Shown here piece after piece: positions 45,289 through 53,111 of a stretch of DNA of 64,000 bases. The notes beneath the pieces are model-generated. The model made no database searches, had not been told where the DNA came from, and saw nothing but the letters and a program-made list of their open reading frames with translations. Position numbers and translations under genes: made by a program. Location: the NCBI RefSeq assembly GCF_026011795.1, contig NZ_BRVS01000008.1:248001-312000 (forward strand). Reading direction: 5' to 3'. How positions within the stretch are numbered: the stretch's first letter is position 1; each line of letters starts with the position of its first letter. The stretch is from Arthrobacter mangrovi. Its GTDB lineage: Bacteria; Actinomycetota; Actinomycetes; Actinomycetales; Micrococcaceae.

Positions 45289-46356
45289 TCAGTCCGGGGC
45301 GATAATCCCCAGCTCGCGCAGCTGGGCGGTAATGCCGGCCCCGTCCGGGGCGTAAATCCACGGAATGCCGGGCGTGGCGTTGCCGGGTTTGGCCTGCGAG
45401 CGGCCGCCGGCGAGCACGGCCTCACTGGCCGAAAGCTGGCGGATAGCGATGGCCGCCACGTGGTCGGGATAGCGCTGGGCGAAGCCGGCGTAGATGGCCT
45501 CGTCGTGCTGGCCGTCATCGCCGATCAGCAGCCACTTCACCTGCGGGAACTCCTCGGCCAGGCGCATCAGCTGCGTGGTCTTGTGTTCCATCCCGCTGCG
45601 GAACCATCGGTCTTTCGTCGGCCCCCAGTCCGTCAGCAGCAGCGCCCCGTCCGGGTACATGTTCCGGGTGAGGAAGCGCGTGAGAGTCTGCGCCACGTTC
45701 CAGGCGCCGGTCGACAGGTAGAGCACCGGACTGCCGGGGTGCTGGCGGGTGACGCGTTCGAGCATCACGGCCATCCCCGGGGTCGCGTTGCGCGCGTGCT
45801 CATCCAGTACGAAGGTGTTCCAGGCGGCGAGCATCGGCCGCGGGAGCGCGGTGACCATGACGGTGTCGTCGACGTCGGATACTACGCCGAACTTCTTCTC
45901 GGACGGGACGATGTACACCGGTGTTTCCACCGGCGTCGACCCTTCGCAGCTGAGGCGGACAGTGTTCCACCCCTCCGGCAGGTCCACCGGAACGTGCGCG
46001 TCGATGACCCCGCCGCGGTCAGCGGTGACTTCGTGCTGCTCGCCGTCCACCTGGATGCTGACCTTGGCGCTGGCCACGGGCGGGCTGATGAAATTGCGCC
46101 ACCCGCGGATGCCGTCGGCGATGAGCTTGGAAGACACCCGGCCGTTCTCGAATGCCTCGGGCTTGGCCATCACGACCCGTCCGAGGACGCGGACCCAGCC
46201 GGCGGACCCGTAGCCGGTGAAAGGCAGCACGGTCGCCAGGTCACCGCGCTCGCGCGCACGGCGTTCACGCCAGATCTGCCACCGGTCCTCGATGCGCATA
46301 CCGATGTGCGCGGCCTTGTCCTGGATCTCGGCCTTGTGTTCCGTCCGCGATGACAT
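45289..46356 (-). CDS. App1-family phosphatidate phosphatase-like protein
   Basis: A 355-residue App1/DUF2183 protein. The haloacid-dehalogenase-like catalytic motif DVDDTVMVTALP is near residue 175, then YLSTGAWNVAQTL and LLIGDDGQHDEAIY. Yeast App1 is an Mg-dependent phosphatidate phosphatase; bacterial homologues are assumed to act on lipid or another phosphate. The N-terminal half is a beta-sandwich-like domain. It converges on carD. A hairpin lies between it and sodC-like. Confidence 0.85.
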   Translation of the reverse strand: MSSRTEHKAEIQDKAAHIGMRIEDRWQIWRERRARERGDLATVLPFTGYGSAGWVRVLGRVVMAKPEAFENGRVSSKLIADGIRGWRNFISPPVASAKVSIQVDGEQHEVTADRGGVIDAHVPVDLPEGWNTVRLSCEGSTPVETPVYIVPSEKKFGVVSDVDDTVMVTALPRPMLAAWNTFVLDEHARNATPGMAVMLERVTRQHPGSPVLYLSTGAWNVAQTLTRFLTRNMYPDGALLLTDWGPTKDRWFRSGMEHKTTQLMRLAEEFPQVKWLLIGDDGQHDEAIYAGFAQRYPDHVAAIAIRQLSASEAVLAGGRSQAKPGNATPGIPWIYAPDGAGITAQLRELGIIAPD

Positions 46357-46402
46357 ACCGACAGTTTGCCACGCCGGGGCCGCCGCCGCGCAAACGGAAG
46401 CC

Positions 46403-46453
46403 CTTCCGGGTAGCCGTGGCCACCCCCCAGGTGGCCCCCGGCTACCCGGGAAG
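46403..46453 (-). terminator. Long GC-rich hairpin after the SodC-like gene
   Basis: Arms 46403-46424 and 46430-46453 are almost fully complementary with one mismatch area. On the minus strand it follows the SodC-like stop by 6 nt; the T tract is poor. Confidence 0.6.
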
Positions 46454-46458
46454 CGGCC

Positions 46459-47130
46459 CTACTGCCGGATATTGATGCAGGCCAGCCGATCGCCGGCGGT
46501 CCCCGCCTTGCCTGGCTCGGTCGCCGTAGGCATGGCGTGGATGACCACGGACTGGCCCTCGCCGTCGCGCAGCTTCCAGCCGACCTCGCTTTCGGCCTCA
46601 CCTTCGCCCTTGCCGTCCGTGGTGAAGTCCAGCCAGATCTCGTTCTGCGGATTGGCATACTCAGGATCGGTCGACGGCTTCTGGGGATCCGCCTTGTCCT
46701 GGTAGTGCGGGCCGGCGTCGTCGGGGTTCTCGCCGCAGGCTGCGACGTGCACGTGCGAGCCGAAGGCGGTGTCCGGCTCCAACCCCTCGACCTTCAGCTT
46801 GACCTTGGTGCCGCCGTCTTCGTTTTCGACTTCCACCTCGGCCTCGGCCCCCACTGGTACGCGCTGTGGATCGTAGGTTATGGCGGCGGCACCGGCCGAG
46901 TACTCCTCGAACTTGGCCGACACTTCCTGGCCTTCCGCACCCCCGGAGGCGCTCGGCGAGCCGCTCTGTGCTGCTGCCCCGGATGTGGCGGCGGAGGCGG
47001 TCGGGACCGCGGTTTGCGGGGAGGGGTTGTCGGGCAGTTCCTGGTCCGGCTCTGCGGGCCCGCAGGCGGCCAGGACCATCGCCAGCGCCGCGGCACCGAG
47101 CAGCGGGATTCCGTATTTGCGCTCCATCAT
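46459..47130 (-). CDS. Cu/Zn superoxide dismutase-like lipoprotein, zinc site reduced
   Basis: A 223-residue exported lipoprotein (signal LLGAAALAMVLAACG; lipobox Cys near 23), a Ser/Ala/Pro-rich spacer and a SodC fold. The copper ligands expected for SodC are visible: HVH in GSHVHVAACG, H in AGPHYQ and H in VVIHAM. The loop that normally supplies the Zn His residues reads KADPQKPSTDPEYANPQNE (part), with no His. Mycobacterial SodC also lacks zinc, so a Cu-only dismutase is plausible. Two adjacent ATG codons; the second (47127) has better spacing to AGGAG. Confidence 0.82.
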   Translation of the reverse strand: MMERKYGIPLLGAAALAMVLAACGPAEPDQELPDNPSPQTAVPTASAATSGAAAQSGSPSASGGAEGQEVSAKFEEYSAGAAAITYDPQRVPVGAEAEVEVENEDGGTKVKLKVEGLEPDTAFGSHVHVAACGENPDDAGPHYQDKADPQKPSTDPEYANPQNEIWLDFTTDGKGEGEAESEVGWKLRDGEGQSVVIHAMPTATEPGKAGTAGDRLACINIRQ

Positions 47131-47298
47131 CGGCTCCTGAATCGGGGGTGGCTTACGGTTCGAAGCCTAGTGATCCGGCCGCGCCCCCGACAGGGGTTGT
47201 GGGTTTTCCGGCAGCCAAAAGCCGGCATCCGCCATCGTGGTTGGCCACGCCCGCGGGTTACGGCGTGCCGGCTGCCGGCTGGCAGCGCACACGGAAAA

Positions 47299-47320
47299 TG
47301 CCCCGCATTCGTGCGGGGCA
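47299..47320 (-). terminator. UUCG-type hairpin terminator
   Basis: TGCCCCGCA (47299-47307) pairs perfectly with TGCGGGGCA (47312-47320) around TTCG-type loop bases; on the minus strand TTTTCC follows. It ends the small gene at 47357-47506. Confidence 0.8.
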
Positions 47321-47356
47321 CATCCTCATGCTGACGGCTGCCTTCGGTGCGGAAGG

Positions 47357-47506
47357 TCAGTCCGTCTCGGGGACCGCCTCCTTGCTGGGCCCGTCCTCGT
47401 GCCCGAGGGGCTCGTCCAGTTCCGCACTGTCCTGGGCCGATGGTCCGGTGGATCCGGGCTCCGGGACCGGCCGGTCCCCCTGTTCCATCTGATCCTGCGT
47501 TCGCAT
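47357..47506 (-). CDS. Small acidic protein, 49 residues
   Basis: A 49-residue protein rich in Glu, Asp, Gly and Pro, probably disordered. Confidence that it is a gene comes from AGGAGG 6 nt before the ATG at 47506 and the terminator downstream. It belongs by composition to the group of small acidic proteins in this window but lacks the DDRGLTT ending. Function unknown. Confidence 0.6.
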   Translation of the reverse strand: MRTQDQMEQGDRPVPEPGSTGPSAQDSAELDEPLGHEDGPSKEAVPETD

Positions 47507-47625
47507 TGTCCGCCTCCTGCAGGCTGGCGCCTCTGACTTCCCCCGGCCAGCCTGCCTGCCCAACTGCCGGTACTTCCACATTAACAGCGTGGCGTTCCGT
47601 TGGTAAGCCCCGGGGAACAACAGCA

Positions 47626-47658
47626 AACCGCCCTGCAGCGTGCGGCTGCAAGGCGGTT
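47626..47658 (-). terminator. Hairpin terminator after the FMN reductase gene
   Basis: AACCGCC (47626-47632) plus TGCAGC (47634-47639) pair with GCTGCA (47645-47650) plus GGCGGTT (47652-47658), with one unpaired base on each side. It is 24 nt beyond the stop; minus-strand TTTGCTG follows. Confidence 0.75.
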
Positions 47659-47681
47659 CCGGCAGTACGGTCGAAGGCAGG

Positions 47682-48392
47682 TCAGGCGGCCGCGACGGCC
47701 GCTTCGCTGCGGACAGCTGCGAAGCCTTTGGTCCAGGGGACCAGCTGGTCGACCATCGGGGCCAGCGTGCCGGCATTCTGCTCGGTCGGCTTGAAGTCGG
47801 AGAAGTTCTCGAAATCGGTGAACAGGCTGAACATGACCTGGTTCCGGACCACGGCAACCTGCAGTTCGGCCAGGATGTTGCGCAGGTGCTCCGCGGAGCG
47901 GACGCCGCCCATCGAACCGTAAGACACGATGCCCGCGGCCTTGTTATTGAACTCGGCATTCAGGAAGGACAGCGCGTTGGTCAGGGCCGGCCCCACCGTG
48001 TGGTTGTACTCGTTGGCGACGAAAATGAAGCCGTCGAACGCGGCGACCTTCGCGGACCAGGCGATGGTGTGCTCGTTCTGGTAGCTCTGGTAGGCGGCGG
48101 GAGCCGGCTCGTCCAGCAGCGGCAGGTTGAAGTCGTTAATGTCGACGAGTTCGAACACGGCGTCGCTGCGGTCGGCCAGCTCGGCGATCACCCAGTCGGC
48201 CACGGAATTGTTGACGCGCCCGGGCCGGGTGCTTCCGGTAACGACGGCGATGCGCGGCAAAGGCTGTTCAGTTACCTGCTCGGGGACTGCGGTGACGGGA
48301 GCAGCAGCATGCCTGCCGGCAGGAGATTCGGCTGGGACGGGCGTGCCCTCGGTGCGCGCCTTGGACGAAAAGAGCTTCTTGAACCAGGACAT
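47682..48392 (-). CDS. NADPH-dependent FMN reductase-like flavoprotein
   Basis: A 236-residue flavodoxin-fold reductase. The FMN phosphate loop is VTGSTRPGRVNNSVADW (from about residue 49), followed by DFNLPLLDEP, FVANEYNHTVGPALTNALSFL and SYGSMGGVRSAEHLR, all typical of the NADPH_FMN_red/azoreductase family. The first ~45 residues are an extra basic and disordered N-terminal tail (MSWFKKLFSSKAR). It would reduce quinones, azo or nitro compounds with two electrons. Its promoter carries two TTGA-N4-TCAA operators. Confidence 0.88.
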   Translation of the reverse strand: MSWFKKLFSSKARTEGTPVPAESPAGRHAAAPVTAVPEQVTEQPLPRIAVVTGSTRPGRVNNSVADWVIAELADRSDAVFELVDINDFNLPLLDEPAPAAYQSYQNEHTIAWSAKVAAFDGFIFVANEYNHTVGPALTNALSFLNAEFNNKAAGIVSYGSMGGVRSAEHLRNILAELQVAVVRNQVMFSLFTDFENFSDFKPTEQNAGTLAPMVDQLVPWTKGFAAVRSEAAVAAA

Positions 48393-48410
48393 CTCTACCC
48401 TCACAGTTGG

Positions 48411-48422
48411 TTGACGTTTCAA
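48411..48422. promoter_or_regulatory. TTGA-N4-TCAA operator, FMN reductase promoter, site 2
   Basis: TTGA-CGTT-TCAA, covering the predicted transcription start (about 48418 on the minus strand), 19 bp before the ATG. Confidence 0.6.
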
Positions 48423-48424
48423 TC

Positions 48425-48453
48425 ATTGTTGCAGAAGCTAATTGACACGTCAA
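48425..48453 (-). promoter_or_regulatory. FMN reductase promoter and TTGA-N4-TCAA operator site 1
   Basis: On the minus strand TTGACG (48453-48448) and AACAAT (48430-48425) form -35 and -10 boxes 17 bp apart. The -35 is the left half of the operator TTGA-CGTG-TCAA (48442-48453). Sites 1 and 2 are 31 bp apart, nearly the same as at the DoxX promoter. Confidence 0.65.
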
Positions 48454-48476
48454 CAACACGCGCGCGTTGCCGGCTG

Positions 48477-48959
48477 CTAGGCGGAGGACTGCCCCTCCGC
48501 TATGGCCCGCAGGCGCTCCAGGCTGGTCATGATGTCCTTGTGCATGGTCCGGCGGCGGTCCTTGTCGGCCCCGAAGCCGCTGACGATGATCCAGCCAACG
48601 CGGGTGATCGGGCGGATCACGAGGTAGGACTCCGTGACCCGGGTGCCTCCGGCTTCCGGCTCGAACCGGTACCGCCATTGCACCGTGCCGCAGAACGGCT
48701 CGGTCCGGGCGAAGGAGAACTCCCGGCCGCGTTCGGCCGCCGTGACAATGGGAGTGTTGTGCCAAGAGAATTTTCCGCTGGTGTTCGTCGCCCTGAACCT
48801 GGCGCCGGCGACCGGCCCCTGTGCGCCGCCCACCCACTTGGCTTCGCTGACCTCGGGACTGTATTCGGGCGTCCTGGTAACGTCCGCGACCAGATCATAG
48901 ACAGCCTCCGGCGGCGCGTCGATGTGGATGCTTAGTTCGTCCTGATCCAGCGTCTGCAT
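48477..48959 (-). CDS. SRPBCC-family (START-like) protein
   Basis: A 160-residue SRPBCC/polyketide-cyclase-like fold protein. Typical start: LSIHIDAPPEAVYDLVADVTRTPEYSPEV (parts), then GARFRATN and a long C-terminal helix (TMHKDIMTSLERLRAIAE). The family binds hydrophobic ligands. It lies 7 nt downstream of the Lrp gene, with its ribosome site GAGGG inside the end of that gene, so both are probably co-translated. No ligand can be suggested. Confidence 0.82.
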   Translation of the reverse strand: MQTLDQDELSIHIDAPPEAVYDLVADVTRTPEYSPEVSEAKWVGGAQGPVAGARFRATNTSGKFSWHNTPIVTAAERGREFSFARTEPFCGTVQWRYRFEPEAGGTRVTESYLVIRPITRVGWIIVSGFGADKDRRRTMHKDIMTSLERLRAIAEGQSSA

Positions 48960-48966
48960 GCCGCCC

Positions 48967-49485
48967 TCAGTCTTCCGGCCGGACCGTGCCTGGCCTGACG
49001 TAGTCGAAGAGCACCGCGGTGCTGGTGCCGGCCACCTCGGGCCGGACGCTGAGGTTGCTGGCCACCAGCTCCCTCAGCGCCGCCGAGTCCGGAACGGCAA
49101 CATGGATGAGGAAGTCCCGGTCTCCCGTCACGAAGAAGATACCTTCAACTGCCGGCAGCTCGGCCAGGTACTCCTCGAAGCGCGTCAGGTTGGCGCGGGC
49201 GTGGGCCTGCAGCCGTATCGAAATCAGCGCCTGCAGTCCGCGCCCGACGGCGGCGGGGTCCACATCCGCGTGGTAGCCGCGAATGATGCCACGCTCCTGC
49301 AGCGACCTGATCCTCGCATGGCAGGTGGAGGCGGCAATGCCGGCAGCGGCCGCGATGGCATTGTTCGGCAGCTTCGCGTCATCCTGCAGAAGGCGCAGGA
49401 TCAGCCGGTCCGTGTCATCCAATTCGGCACCCCGAAGGTTCTTCGGTCCCGCGGAAGAGTTTCGCAGGCTTTCCGAAATATTCAT
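48967..49485 (-). CDS. Lrp/AsnC-family regulator
   Basis: A 172-residue Lrp/AsnC protein. The N-terminal HTH is LDDTDRLILRLLQDDAKLPNNAIA followed by IAASTCHARIRSLQERGII, and the C-terminal RAM domain has FFVTGDRDFLIHVAV. It is divergent from a DadA-like D-amino-acid dehydrogenase gene and is the likely regulator of it, sensing an amino acid. It is co-transcribed with an SRPBCC gene. Confidence 0.92.
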   Translation of the reverse strand: MNISESLRNSSAGPKNLRGAELDDTDRLILRLLQDDAKLPNNAIAAAAGIAASTCHARIRSLQERGIIRGYHADVDPAAVGRGLQALISIRLQAHARANLTRFEEYLAELPAVEGIFFVTGDRDFLIHVAVPDSAALRELVASNLSVRPEVAGTSTAVLFDYVRPGTVRPED

Positions 49486-49504
49486 ACCCTACCGTCCTCC
49501 TTCG

Positions 49505-49563
49505 CGAATGATCTTCGATTCTATTGAGTCACGCCTTCCAGATATTCACAATGAAGCTAGAGT
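49505..49563 (+). promoter_or_regulatory. Lrp/dadA divergent promoter region with inverted repeats
   Basis: Two short inverted repeats, CGAA-TGATC-TTCG (49505-49517) and TTCA-CAA-TGAA (49545-49555), precede a -10-like TAGAGT (49558-49563) for the DadA-like gene. The region is AT-rich and fits an Lrp-type binding area. The exact sites are uncertain. Confidence 0.45.
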
Positions 49564-49594
49564 ACGTGTCGTAGGTCACGACCAAGGAGAGTGT

Positions 49595-50842
49595 ATGTAT
49601 TCGCGCGCCCGCAAGCCGCAGACCGCCGTCGTCGTTGGGGCCGGAATGGTGGGCCTGTCCACCGCGTGGCACCTGCAGGAACACGGAATCGAGGTGACGG
49701 TCGTGGACCGGTCCGGCGTCGCGGCCGGCGCCTCATGGGGCAATGCCGGATGGCTGACGCCCGGCATGGCCATGCCGCTGGCGGACCCGACGCTGTGGTC
49801 CTACGCACCCAAGGCACTGCTGGACGTCACCGCCCCGCTGCATATCCCGGCGCGGCTGGATGTCAGGCTATGGATGTTCCTGGCGCGGTTCGGGCTGCAT
49901 GCCACGTCCAGGGCGTGGAAGCGCACGATGGATGCGCTGACGCCCATCGACCGGATGGCGCTCGATGCGTTCGACGAGCTGACCTCGAACGGCGTTGACT
50001 CTTGGACCCGCAGCGGGCCGTTCATCGTTGGCTTCGAGAACGAGCAGGAGAGCAAGCCGTTCATCCACGAGATCCAGCAGGTGGAGCGGGCCGGGCAAAG
50101 CGTTCCGCTGCGGCCGCTTGAGAGCCCGCGGCTGAAGGTGCCGCAGCTTTCCGCCGGGGTCAGCACCGTCCTCGAGATGGAGGGCCAGCGCTTCATCGAA
50201 CCAGGGCCGTTTGTCGACGCCCTTGCGGACGCCGTGCGGGCGCGCGGCGCGTCCATCATTTCCGGCGCCGAGGTGCGCGGGCTGCGGCATGGCCCGGGCG
50301 GGATCGCGGTGGACAGCTACGGGCACGATCCGCTGTCCGCCGACGTCGTGGTCCTGGCCACCGGCGCGTGGCTGCCGAAGCTGGCCAAGCCGCTCGGCGT
50401 TCGGACGCAGATCCAGGCAGGACGCGGGTACTCCTTTAGCGTCGCCACCGAGGAGCCGGCCGAGTTCCCGATCTACTTCCCGGCCCGCCGCGTCGCCTGC
50501 ACCCCGTACCAGGGGCGGCTGCGGATCGCCGGGACCATGGAGTTCCGCGGACCGGACGAGCCGCTGCAGACGGGCAGGATCGAGGCGATCCTCGCCGCCG
50601 TGCGGCCGCTCTTCACCGGCATGGACCTGGACCAGCTCGAGGACCTTTGGGTCGGTCCTCGCCCGGTGACTCCTGACGGGCTGCCGGTCATCGGCGCCAC
50701 CCGCTCCCCCGGCGTCTTCGTTGCCGGCGGCCACGGCATGTGGGGCATCGTGCTCGGTCCGGCCACTGGCAAACTGCTCGCGGGCCAGATCGTCAACGGC
50801 GCCGTCCCCGAGGAACTCAAGCCCTTCGATCCGCTGCGTTAG
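49595..50842 (+). CDS. FAD-dependent D-amino-acid dehydrogenase-like oxidoreductase
   Basis: A 415-residue DadA-type flavoprotein. The FAD motif VVVGAGMVGLSTAWHLQEHGIEVTVVDR (opening GAGMVG, closing acidic D) is at residues ~11-38; GASWGNAGW, LATGAWL and the C-terminal GGHGMWGIVLGPATGKLLA follow. It should deaminate a D-amino acid or oxidise a related amine such as sarcosine. AAGGAGA is 5 nt upstream of the ATG at 49595; in-frame starts further upstream overlap the Lrp gene. Position next to an Lrp regulator supports amino-acid catabolism. Confidence 0.88.
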   Translation: MYSRARKPQTAVVVGAGMVGLSTAWHLQEHGIEVTVVDRSGVAAGASWGNAGWLTPGMAMPLADPTLWSYAPKALLDVTAPLHIPARLDVRLWMFLARFGLHATSRAWKRTMDALTPIDRMALDAFDELTSNGVDSWTRSGPFIVGFENEQESKPFIHEIQQVERAGQSVPLRPLESPRLKVPQLSAGVSTVLEMEGQRFIEPGPFVDALADAVRARGASIISGAEVRGLRHGPGGIAVDSYGHDPLSADVVVLATGAWLPKLAKPLGVRTQIQAGRGYSFSVATEEPAEFPIYFPARRVACTPYQGRLRIAGTMEFRGPDEPLQTGRIEAILAAVRPLFTGMDLDQLEDLWVGPRPVTPDGLPVIGATRSPGVFVAGGHGMWGIVLGPATGKLLAGQIVNGAVPEELKPFDPLR

Positions 50843-50949
50843 CGGTCCGCTGCGGGGGTTCCGGCCGCCCGCGAGGCGGCCGGAACACCCGGCGATGACA
50901 GCCGCCCGCGGCGGGTCTAGCATGGACTTCACGCAGGAAGGTGGCGGTC

Positions 50950-51153
50950 ATGGAAGCGCTGACAATACCCGGCCTGGAGCCTCGGATCATGGAGGGCCTC
51001 CGCATCCTGGCGGAGTCCCACGGGCGCACGCTGGAGGCCGAGGCGCGGGCCATTTTGTGTCAGGCCGCCCGCGGGCTGACGGAAGCCGACGAGTTCCTGG
51101 CCTCGATGGTCGGCGAGCCCGGGCTGGAGCACCCCAAACATACTGCGCCCTAG
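50950..51153 (+). CDS. FitA-like ribbon-helix-helix antitoxin without a toxin partner
   Basis: A 67-residue protein matching the FitA/VapB group: a short strand (ALTIPGLEP) followed by GLRILAESHGRTLEAEARAILCQAA, the RHH signature with EAEAR. Starts at ATG 50950 with AGGAAGG 8 nt upstream. FitA normally binds a PIN-domain nuclease encoded directly downstream. Here the next gene is a minus-strand lipoprotein, and no PIN domain is in the window, so it is a solitary antitoxin or a DNA-binding protein. Confidence 0.75.
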   Translation: MEALTIPGLEPRIMEGLRILAESHGRTLEAEARAILCQAARGLTEADEFLASMVGEPGLEHPKHTAP

Positions 51154-51209
51154 GTCCCGGCCCAAGGCGGCGTAGGGAATGGTCTCCGTGCTGACACGCT
51201 GAGCCGGCT

Positions 51210-51707
51210 TCAGAGCGGCTGCTGCACCTCAAACACACTGTCCCACAACGCTGCGTCGCACTCCGGCGGGACGGGGACACCCGCATAGCCGCCGCCGAAC
51301 TCGACCTCCGTGTCGAAGGCGAATCGCTTACCGGACAGCCCGACGACGGCCTTGCCGTCCTCGGCCAAATACGTTCCGGCGGGCCAGCGCAAGAGCGTCG
51401 GCTTCGACTTTGGATCGTATGGGGATCGTATCCCGACGCAGCCATCGGCCAGCTTGCTGAGGACTCCGACGCCGCTGAGAGCCAGCATCGCGTCGTCTCC
51501 ATTTCGCCAGTTCGTCACAACGAGATGCGCCGCCGACGCTGGGACGGGTGCCTGTGAAATCGATGGAGGTGCCGACACGCCGGTCGGCACCCGTGCACAG
51601 GCGGCCAGGCCGAGGCACAGCAGCAACGCCGCCGTGCCCGCGGTTGTGCCGGTAATGCGGCGTCCTCTAGCCGGTGCGGGCCACCCGATGACCGAAGACG
51701 GGAACAT
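51210..51707 (-). CDS. Putative lipoprotein, 165 residues
   Basis: A protein with Arg-rich N-terminus, hydrophobic stretch (GTTAGTAALLLCLGLAACA) and lipobox Cys near residue 38, then a ~125-residue exported domain with two Cys (CVGI, PPECD) and strands (THLVVTNWRNGDDAM-like, VVGLSGKRFAFDTEVEFGG). No family recognised. The start at 51707 has GATAAT 5 nt upstream, so the mRNA may be leaderless. Confidence 0.65.
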   Translation of the reverse strand: MFPSSVIGWPAPARGRRITGTTAGTAALLLCLGLAACARVPTGVSAPPSISQAPVPASAAHLVVTNWRNGDDAMLALSGVGVLSKLADGCVGIRSPYDPKSKPTLLRWPAGTYLAEDGKAVVGLSGKRFAFDTEVEFGGGYAGVPVPPECDAALWDSVFEVQQPL

Positions 51708-51736
51708 ACCTCATTATCCGCCGTCGTTGTTAAAGC

Positions 51737-51773
51737 GCGCTGCCTGCGCACCGCGAGGGTGCACAGGCAGCGC
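51737..51773 (-). terminator. Hairpin terminator after the Nramp gene
   Basis: GCGCTGCCTG (51737-51746) pairs with CAGGCAGCGC (51764-51773), and GCACC/GGTGC extend the stem after one mismatch. On the minus strand TTTAAC follows. Confidence 0.75.
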
Positions 51774-51803
51774 AGCGGGTCCGCATGGGTCCGCGTTGGA
51801 GAG

Positions 51804-53111
51804 TCAGCCGCCGAAGGCCGGGGCGATCGCCTTGACCAGTTGCTGGATGCCGAGGACGCCGAACAGCAGCGCGCACACGCCCAGTGCGATGTTGGTGTGC
51901 AGCCGGTTGGCCCATTCCTTCGGGATGCGCTTGCCGTTGAGCAGGCCCAGCAGGGTCAGGGCCAGGAACGGCATGAACAGCGAGCCGAGCACGCCGTACG
52001 CCAGGATCAGCGCGATCGGCTTGCCGAGGGCAAACAGAATCATCGGCGGGAACGTCAGCCAGAGCACGTAGAACTTGAAGTACTTGCCGCCCACACGCGT
52101 GTCCGGGTGGCCCGATTCCTTCTTGCGCATGTGGCCCCAGAAGTCCGCGAACATGAGGGACACGCCGTTCCACACGCCGATGATGGAGGAGAACGATGCG
52201 GCCCAGAAGCCGACCAGGAAGCCGGTGCCGATGACTTCGCCGTAGCGGGCATTCAGGACCTCGGCCAGATCCAGCAGGCCTTCGTCTCCGCCGCTGATCG
52301 AGACCCCCGCGGAGCGGACTACCTCGGCGCCGACAACCAGCATGGCCAGGACGAAGATGCCGGTCATAATGTAGGCGACCGAGTTGTCGATCCGCATGAC
52401 GCGCATCCACTTGGGGGTGTACCAGCCCTTTTCGCGCAGCCAGTAGCCGTAGGCCGCCAGCGTGATGGTGCCGCCGACGCCGCCGGCGAGGGCCAGGGTG
52501 GACAGCAGGCCGCCCTTCTCCGGGATGGACGGAACCAGGCCCTTCAGCATCTCGGGAATGTTGGGCAGCGCGATGACCGCCAGTCCGACGACGGTAACGA
52601 ACATGATGCCGACCAGTGCGGCGGTGATCTTCTCGAACGTGGCGTACTTGCCGAACCACACCATGACGAAGCCGGCCAGGCCCATCAGGATGGCCCAGGC
52701 CCACAACGGCAGCACCGGGAACAGCGCGGCCAGCGGCAGGGCCGCCGAGGACATGGCCGTACCGCCGTAGACGAAGCCCCAGATGAGGATGTACGGGCCG
52801 AAGTACCAGGTGGTCCAGCGGCCCAGCGAGCGCCAGCCCTCGAAGATCGTCTTGCCCGTGGCGAGGGTGTAGCGGCCGGCGCCCTCGACCAGGACGATCT
52901 TCAGGATGACGCCGACAATCACGGCCCAGAACAGCTGGTAGCCGAACTGGGATCCGGCCACGAGCGTGGCCACCATGTCCGCAGCACCGACGCCGGTGGC
53001 CGCGACCACGAGGCCCGGGCCGATAATTTTCCATTTCGCGGGTGCGCCGCCGTCGTTGTCGACACGATCGGCGTGGCTCACCGTCCCCGCGGGGATGTGT
53101 TCAGAGGACAT
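51804..53111 (-). CDS. Nramp-family transporter lacking the canonical metal-site motifs
   Basis: A 435-residue, 11-helix Nramp homologue. GPGLVVAATGVGAADMV is helix 1 and AGSQFGYQLFW the next loop, as in Nramp. The DPGN metal motif of helix 1 reads GAAD, and the MPH motif of helix 6 is missing (region GGVGGTITLAAYGYW). The Asp, Asn and Met that coordinate Mn or Fe in canonical Nramps are therefore absent, as in non-canonical members such as the magnesium-type branch. The substrate may be Mg or something else. The start has AAGGAA upstream. Confidence 0.82.
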   Translation of the reverse strand: MSSEHIPAGTVSHADRVDNDGGAPAKWKIIGPGLVVAATGVGAADMVATLVAGSQFGYQLFWAVIVGVILKIVLVEGAGRYTLATGKTIFEGWRSLGRWTTWYFGPYILIWGFVYGGTAMSSAALPLAALFPVLPLWAWAILMGLAGFVMVWFGKYATFEKITAALVGIMFVTVVGLAVIALPNIPEMLKGLVPSIPEKGGLLSTLALAGGVGGTITLAAYGYWLREKGWYTPKWMRVMRIDNSVAYIMTGIFVLAMLVVGAEVVRSAGVSISGGDEGLLDLAEVLNARYGEVIGTGFLVGFWAASFSSIIGVWNGVSLMFADFWGHMRKKESGHPDTRVGGKYFKFYVLWLTFPPMILFALGKPIALILAYGVLGSLFMPFLALTLLGLLNGKRIPKEWANRLHTNIALGVCALLFGVLGIQQLVKAIAPAFGG

